Assembly (NCBI RefSeq): GCF_902167145.1
Contig: NC_050099.1
Coordinates: 15,266,434 to 15,330,433 of the forward strand
Source: Zea mays
Lineage: Eukaryota; Streptophyta; Magnoliopsida; Poales; Poaceae
Direction: 5' to 3'
DNA: 64,000 nt
How positions within the stretch are numbered: position 1 is the first letter of the stretch; each line of letters opens with the position of its first letter. Under the pieces are notes generated by a model. That model ran no database searches, was not told the DNA's origin, and was given only the letters and a program-made list of their open reading frames with translations. Below are positions 57,614-64,000 of this stretch, piece by piece. The position numbers and the translations under genes were made by a program.

Positions 57614-57631
57614 CCCCTACCTGGCGCGCCA
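57614..57631 (-). other. Primer binding site of Gypsy III
   Basis: TGGCGCGCCAGGTAGGGG on the minus strand, two bases inside the 5' LTR. The tRNA is not assigned. Confidence 0.65.
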
Positions 57632-57633
57632 GC

Positions 57634-58259
57634 TGTTGGTGTTTTGTGTCCGACCGTGCACCTAGGGTTGCCCCTCGAGGTGCTTTTTGGAGTAGGACGG
57701 TGTTACCGACTGTAGCTCGATGGTTCGTGCTAGATGCACGAGAGACAGTGGACAATTTTATACAGGTTCAGGCTGCTTAGAGAGGCGTAACACCCTACTT
57801 CCTGGTGTGGATCTTTTATGTGGTGGGTTACAGGGGAGTTCTCTAGTATGAGGGATAATTGAGAGTTGAGTAGACGGCTAATGAGTGAGTTGTTTTTTAG
57901 GGAGTGCCCCCTAGGCCTTATATACTCGACCGTGGGGCGTTACATGCGGATATGATAACAACATGCGCCTAAGTAATAGTGAACCGACTGGGCTTATCTT
58001 CCTATAATTCTGCCGACTTATCATCATTTAGTTTCGATGCCTGAGGGCGCAGCGTGGGAGAATCGGATCACTGCTATGGATAATGCTTAAATCCATTGGG
58101 CCGCCTGGGCTCGAGTTGATCCAATCTTGCGTCGATCCACTCTGCCGGACGTTCCTCCCTGGGCCCACGAAGGGATGGCCTTGCGAAACAATGGGCCCAA
58201 GGCCTTTTTGCAAGGTCTTCTAGCCTTCTAGTGGACCCGGGGGATATCTGTTCCCCACA
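57634..58259 (-). repeat. 5' LTR of Gypsy III
   Basis: Starts TGTTGGTGTTTTG and ends TTCCCCACA. It is followed by CCTAA and the resumption of Copia 2 pol. Confidence 0.92.
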
Positions 58260-58264
58260 CCTAA

Positions 58265-61020
58265 TGTGCTCTTCCTATCAACCTTGCACCTAGCATAGTC
58301 GGATCTGAATATCCAATCAAGTCAAAGGTGTAAGGCGTATGAACTAAATATCGAAGAATATGCTTCACAGCCACAAGGTGACATTCCTTGGGATCATATT
58401 GAAATCTAGCACATATTCAAACAAAAAGCATAATATCTGGTCTACTTGCACAAAGATAAAGCAAGGATCCTATCATAGACTGTTATACCTTTTGATGTAC
58501 GAACTTACCTCCTGTGTTGAGGTCCAAATGTCCGTCAGTCCTAATTGGCATCTTAGCAAGCTTTGCGCCTTCATGCCAAACTTCTTTAGTATATCTTGGT
58601 TGTACTTTGTTTGAGAGAGGAATGCCCCTTCCTTGAGTTGCTTCACTTGAAATATGAGGAAATAAGTCAAGTCTCCCATCATGAACATCTCGAATTTCTG
58701 TGTCATCACCCTGCTAAACTCCTCGCATGACTTTTGATTAGTAGAACCAAATATTATGGCATCGACATATATTTGGCATATAAACAAATCACCATTGCAA
58801 GTCTTAGTGAAAAAATTAGGATCAACTTTCCCAACCTTGAAAGCATTAGAAATAAGGACATCTCTAAGGCATTCATACCATGCTCTTGGGGCTTGCTTAA
58901 GTCCATAGAGCGCCTTAGAGACGTTAATCACATGGTCGGGGTACATGTCATCCTCAAAACCAGGGGGTTGCTCCACGTACACCTCCTCCTTGATTGGCAT
59001 GTTTAGGAAAGCGCTCTTCACATCCATTTGATAGAGCTTAAAAGAATGGTGAGTAGCATGGGCTAATAGTATGTGAATAGACTCAAGCCTAGTTACAGGA
59101 GCCAAAGTCTCCTCAAAATCCAAACCTGTGACTTGGGCATAATATTTTGCCACAAGTCTTGCCTTCTTCCTTGTCACCACGCCGTACTCGTCTTACTTGT
59201 TGCGAAACACCCACTTGGTGCCCACAACATTTTGTTTTGGACGTGGCACAAAACTCCATACTTCATTTATCTTGAAGTTATTGAGCTCCTCTTGCATGGC
59301 CAACACCCAGTCCGGATCCTGTAAGGCTTCTTCTATCCTGAAAGGCTCAATAGAAGAAAAAAAGGAGTAGTGCTCACAAAAATTAGAAATACGTGAACAC
59401 ATAGTAACTCCCTTGCTAATGTCACCGAGGATTTGGTCCACCAGATGATCCCTTTGAATGTTGGTGCAGACTTGGGTTGGAGGATCATGTGGTACTCCTA
59501 CCTCCTCCCTTCCTTCTTGTTCTTGTGCCCCCCCTTGATCCATGCCATCGTCTTGATGCACTTGTTCCTCATCTTGAGTTGGGGGCTGCACCATTGTTGC
59601 GGAAGAAGGTTGGTCTTGCACTTGTTGTTCCTGTGGTCGCACATGGCCTATCGCCATAGTCCTCATTGTGGTCGTCGGAACCTCGTTTTCATCTATGTCA
59701 TCAAGATCAACTTGCTCTCTCGGAGAGCCATTAGTCTCATAAAATACAACGTCACTAGTGACTTCAACTAAACACGAAGATTTGTTGAAGACCCTATATG
59801 CCTTTGTATTTGAATCATAACCAAGTAAAAACCCTTCAATGACTTTGGGAGCAAACTTTGAATGTCTACCTTTCTTATCCAAGATGTAGCATTTAGTCCC
59901 AAATACACGAAAATAGGAAACATTGGGTTTGTTACCAGTGAGTAGCTCATATGCCTTCTTCTTGAGGAGGCGATGAAGATAGAGACAGTTTATGGCATAG
60001 CAAGTCGTCTTTATGGCTTTCAACCAAAACCGTTACAACATCTTGTATTCTCCCAACATCATCCTTGCCATCTTAATGAACGTCCTGTTCTTCCTCTCCA
60101 CTACACCATTTTGTTGTGGAGTGTAGGGAGCGAAGAACTCCTGCTTGATGCCTTCCTCCTCAAGATATTCCTCCACTTGAAGATTCTTGAACTCAGATCC
60201 ATTATCGCTTCTAATCTTCTTCACATTCAGCTCAAACTCATTTTGAGCCAGTCCTAGAAAGCGCTTGAGGGTTTCTTGGGTTTCAAATTTATCCTATAAA
60301 AAGAATACACAAGTGAAGCGAGAATAGTCATCAATAATTACTAGACCATAATTACTTCCACCGATGCTAAGATAAGCAACGGGCCCAAAGAGATCCATAT
60401 GGAGAAGTTCCAATGGTCTTGATGTCGTCATCACATTCTTGCTTAGATGACTTGTTCCCACCTGTTTCCCTGCTTGACATGCTGCACAAGGTCTGTCTTT
60501 CTCAAAACAGACATCAGTTAGTCCTAACACATGTTCTCCCTTTAGAATCTTATGAAGGTTATTCATCCCAACATGTGCTAGACGGTGATGTCAGAGCCAG
60601 CCCATGTTAGTCTTACCAAGTAAACATGCATCTAGATCGGCATTCTCTTTAGTAAAATTTACTAAATAAAACATGATGTTAGTCACACCTTCAAATGCTA
60701 ATGAACCATCACTTCTTCTAAAGACAGTTACATCAACATTTGTAAATAAACAATTATATCCCATATGACATAACTAAATGACAGAAAGAAAATTATATCA
60801 AAGTGATTCTACCAAAAAGAGATTAGAAATGGAATGCTCGGTAGTAATCGCTATTTTACCTATCCTCTATACCTTTTCCCTGGTTCCCATCTCCAAAGAT
60901 GGTCGTGTCATGGGAATCCTTATTCTTGACGTATGAGGTAAACATATTCTTCTCCCCCGTCATGTGGTTTGTGCATCCGCTATCAATGATACAGCTTGAG
61001 CCCCCGAATGCATAAACCTG
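58265..61020 (-). pseudogene. pol: Copia 2 pol, N-terminal and central part
   Basis: Protease remnant near 60990-60900, pre-integrase zinc region (60566-60470, CAACQAGK), integrase ([15 protein letters not shown] near 60218, [11 protein letters not shown]), and reverse transcriptase (59180-58473, MDVKSAFLN). Several stops and frame changes separate these. The reverse transcriptase active site reads YVDA, because the codon at 58758-58760 is GCC where Copia 1 has GAC for the second catalytic Asp. The sequence stops at Gypsy III and continues at 40559. Confidence 0.88.
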
Positions 61021-61028
61021 TAAGGAAT

Positions 61029-63451
61029 TTAGGCTTGGGGTTTAGGTCCCCAACTTGTGTTGGGTCTTGTCAGGTTAGTTACATAAGATTTTGGAACCCA
61101 AATGCAAGTTTTACCTTTCTTGCATTTTGGTCCCACATTTGTAGCATTAATTTTATCATTCTTATAATGAAGTACATATGATGCATCAAAAGTACGGAAT
61201 AGAGTAGAAGGTCCGTGAGATACATTCCTATTCTTAGGCACATGAGAAACAACATGAGAAGCATGGCACCTAGTTCTACTCCTATTAGAATCACTAGATG
61301 AAGCAAACATAGTGTGAGGAGTAAAGACGCCATCATGACACTTGAGAAAGGTAAAACTATCATTGCAAGTACCATGATGAGCATTATGAGAAGCATTCTT
61401 CACATGAGAACACAAATAAGCATGGTTTTTCTTTTCATGAACAGAATGCAAGCTACTAGCCACATGTGCCTACCCCTTCTCCTTTGTGAAGTTGAGGACC
61501 TTTTGGCTCTTAGTGTTCTTGGTTACCTTTTAGAAACCAAGTCCGTCCTTAATGGAGGAATGTCTACCAATGGTGAAGGCATCCCTAGCAAATTTAACTT
61601 TCTCTACTTCATTTTTGCAAATTTTAAGTTGGACATTTAATTGAACAATTCCATCACTGAACTTTGGAATAGTAGAGGCATGATTACTACAATCATCAAA
61701 ATCGTGGTCTTTACATTTAGCACAAATTGAAACATGCTCAATGGATGAAATAACAACACTTGATTTCTCTATTCTAGCATTCAAATCATCATTTAAACTC
61801 TTAAGGCTAGTACTAGAGGAATGGCAAGAAGACAATTCAAATGCAAGCATTCCATTCTTCTTTATTTCTAAAGCAAGGGATTTTTCTACTTCTACTACTT
61901 TATCATGTTCTTCATAAAGCATATCCTCTTGTTTTTCTAGCAATCTACCCTTTTCATTAAGAGCATCAATTAATTCAATAATTTTATCTACCTTAGATCT
62001 ATCTAAGCCCTTAAAGAGATTGTTAGAGTCTACATCATCATCATCACATTCCTCATAACAAGAATAGGTATACTTAGGAGTATATCACGTGTACGTACCA
62101 TCTTCTCTTTTTCCATGAGGCAAGTGTGATGCTCGTTGGGGAAGAGGGAGGATTTGTCGAAGATAGAGGCAGCAAGTCCTTCATTGTCAGAGTCGGATGA
62201 AGAGCAGTCCAAGTCCCATTCCTTGCCGATGTGCGCCTCACCCTTCATCTTTCTATAGAACTTCTTTTTCTCCTTCCCTTTCTTCTCTTGTTCGTGGTCA
62301 TTCTCATTATCGATACATTGAGCAATAAAATGACCAGTCTTACCGCACTTGAAGCATGAACGCTTTCCCCTTGACTTGTTCTTGTTGGGGTAGTCCTTGC
62401 GTACTTTCAATGCGGTCTTGTAGCACTTGATTATAAGCGTCATTTCCTCCTCATTAAGTCCAGCCGCCTCCACTTGCGCCACCTTATTGGGGAGCGCCTC
62501 CTTGGTGATTGTTGCTTTGAGTCCCACGGGTTGCGGCTCGTAGAGAGGAATAGGTCTATTGGCGATGTCATCGACGTGCCTTGCTTATTTTACCATCATG
62601 TGCCCGCTTACAAACTTACAAAGAATTTCCTCGGGCGACATTTTGGTATACCTGGGATTTTCACGAATAAGATTAATAAGATGAGGATCAATAACATTAA
62701 ATGACCTTAACATGAGGCGCACGACGTCATGATCCATCCATCATGTGCTTCCATAGCATCGAATTTTGTTCACCAGGGTCTTTAGCCTGTTGTATGTTTC
62801 AGTTGGCTCCTCCCCTCTTCATAGCGAACCTCCTGAGCTTGCCTTCCACCAACTCCATCTTGGTGATTATTGAGGCATCATTACCCTCATAAGAGATTTT
62901 GAGGGTGTCCCATATTTGCTTGCCATTGTCCAAACCACTAACTTTGTTGTATTCACCCATGCATAGAGATGCTAAAATAATAGTAGTAGCTTGGGCATTT
63001 TTATGGATTTGCTCATTAATAAATATGGCATTATCATTACTATCAAAATACATTCCATTTTCTACTACTTCCCAAACACTAGGATGAAGAGAAAATAATT
63101 GACTACGCATTTTATGACTCCAAAAAGAATAATCTTCCTCATCAAAGTGAGGGGCTTGCCAAGAGGAATAGATAATAAATGAGCATTGGAGTTGTATGAA
63201 ATACGAGAATAATCAAAAGAATAGTTTTGGTTAACCGTCTTTTTCTTTGAAGAAGAATCGTCATTGTCATCATCCTTTGGTGAAGATGATGAGGCGTCGT
63301 TGTCGTAGTAGATTATCTTCTTGGTGCGCCTCTTCTTCCCATCCTTCCTCTTGTTGTTTGAACCTAAATTGATGGGCTTTTCTCATTTTGGCTAATTATT
63401 GTTGAAGGTCTCCTTGTCGTCGATCACAATCCCCTTGCCCTTAGGATCCAT
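61029..63451 (-). pseudogene. gag: Copia 2 gag, degenerate
   Basis: Starts MDPKGKGIVI at 63451. The capsid region (63110-62799; MRSQLFSLHPSVWEVVENG, WDTLKISYEGN) is followed by a zinc knuckle CFKCGKTGHFIAQC (about 62360) and a coiled-coil tail (61943-61530) with frame breaks between. It ends at 61029 with the same Trp-Gly/Val-Pro-Lys-Pro/Thr-Gln-Ala sequence and stop as Copia 1. Confidence 0.85.
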
Positions 63452-63497
63452 CTCTTCGAGCGGTTAGTCCCTTGATGAAGAGAACTCTGATACCAAT

Positions 63498-64000
63498 TGA
63501 GACCACCTAGAGGGGGTGAATAGGTGATCCTACAAAAATCAACTCTAAACAACACAAACTTGGTTTATAATTGGTGTTAGTGAAAACTAAAACCAAGTTA
63601 GGATGAGAAGATAGATGGAGAGAGAACTCTTCTCTTGATTGCTCGTTTAAGATGAGTATTAAAATTAGGAGCAATATTTCAAGAAAGTAGATAACTCAAG
63701 AGGATAGTAATCGCAATAAGTACATAGACAAGTGAAACATTGATTTTTATTGTGGTTCAGCCAATACCTACTCCATGTTGTGGTGAACTCCTTTGGTCAA
63801 GGGTTGCACTCAACCCCTCTCAAGTGATCCAAAATCAAACTTGAGTGCAACAGATATCTTCCTTATATCAAAATCTCGTTGTGAGGAATCTCAACAAATT
63901 GGAGTCTCTCATGCCTTACACAATTGATTACAAACAAAATCAGAGTAAGGATGGGAGTAGAAACGCACACAATAGCACAACGCAGCAACAACACGCACAC
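63498..64000 (-). repeat. 5' LTR of Copia 2, cut by the window end
   Basis: Starts TGAGACCACC, similar to the Copia 1 LTR start, with a TGGTATCAGAG primer site just inside (about 63487-63497, minus strand). From 63934 it matches the 3' LTR at 38446. Confidence 0.88.

Larger units (their letters stand above)
40565..58259 (-). mobile_element. Gypsy III: Tat-lineage Gypsy retrotransposon, Grande-like
   Basis: LTRs of 605 bp (40565-41169) and 626 bp (57634-58259), flanked by CCTGA and CCTAA (one mismatch). gag-pol is on the minus strand and two extra genes are on the plus strand near the 3' LTR. Without the solo LTR inserted in integrase it is about 13.75 kb. That size, the ~0.6-kb LTRs and the antisense gene fit the published description of Grande from Zea; the family name is inference. 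LTR divergence and multiple coding lesions make it older than Gypsy II. Confidence 0.9.
38446..64000 (-). mobile_element. Copia 2: older Sirevirus-type Copia element, split by Gypsy III and running off the window
   Basis: A second Sirevirus with the same layout as Copia 1 on the minus strand: truncated 3' LTR (38446-39347), spacer with repeated polypurine tracts, pol, gag, primer site, and 5' LTR from 63498 to beyond the window end. Gypsy III sits in the RNase H part of pol. Many stops and frameshifts, plus an altered reverse transcriptase active site, show it is much older than Copia 1. Confidence 0.9.

Overview
This is plant nuclear DNA, most likely maize or a close Zea relative. The evidence is nested LTR retrotransposons, a CACTA transposon of the type whose ends carry TTTGCCGAGTG repeats, Sirevirus-type Copia elements with initiator-Met tRNA primer sites, Tourist-like MITEs, and a single intron-containing host gene. 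No prokaryotic genes, CRISPR arrays, rRNA or tRNA genes were recognised. The species call is inference from repeat style.

Layout. (1) 1-1573: the 3' end and 3' LTR of a Tat-lineage Gypsy element (Gypsy I). (2) 1830-31073: one CACTA transposon on the minus strand with a 3-bp AAG target duplication. It is about 8.7 kb once later insertions are removed. It holds decayed tnp2-type and Transposase_24-type genes. Its tnp2 coding region is split by a young Sirevirus (Copia 1, 6582-15586, duplication CATAC). A long palindrome near its 5' end is split by a young Gypsy element (Gypsy II, 18486-30014, duplication ATCCA). (3) 31074-36740: the only host-gene island, with an R2R3-MYB gene (33066-34951, subgroup-21 type, 277 aa) and MITEs on both sides. 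(4) 36740-38010: a degenerate CACTA-like fragment with internal ~139-bp repeats. (5) 38160-38445: a Copia protease fragment fused to a truncated LTR. (6) 38446 to beyond 64000: an old Sirevirus (Copia 2), split by Gypsy III (40565-58259, duplication CCTGA/CCTAA). Gypsy III is itself split by a 3.9-kb solo LTR (47936-51874, duplication CAGCC).

The strongest theme is that all three Tat-type Gypsy elements carry an extra gene on the opposite strand from gag-pol, between integrase and the 3' LTR. Each has its own TATA box and a related N-terminal domain resembling the Pfam family called 'putative gypsy type transposon' (PF04195). In Gypsy II and III an unrelated tandem-repeat array (79 bp and 89 bp) sits where the antisense gene and integrase converge. 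Gypsy II and Copia 1 have almost identical LTR pairs, so both inserted recently, yet Gypsy II carries many coding lesions.

Most transposon genes here are broken, so they are listed as pseudogenes. The MYB gene looks intact and is the only feature likely to have a host function.
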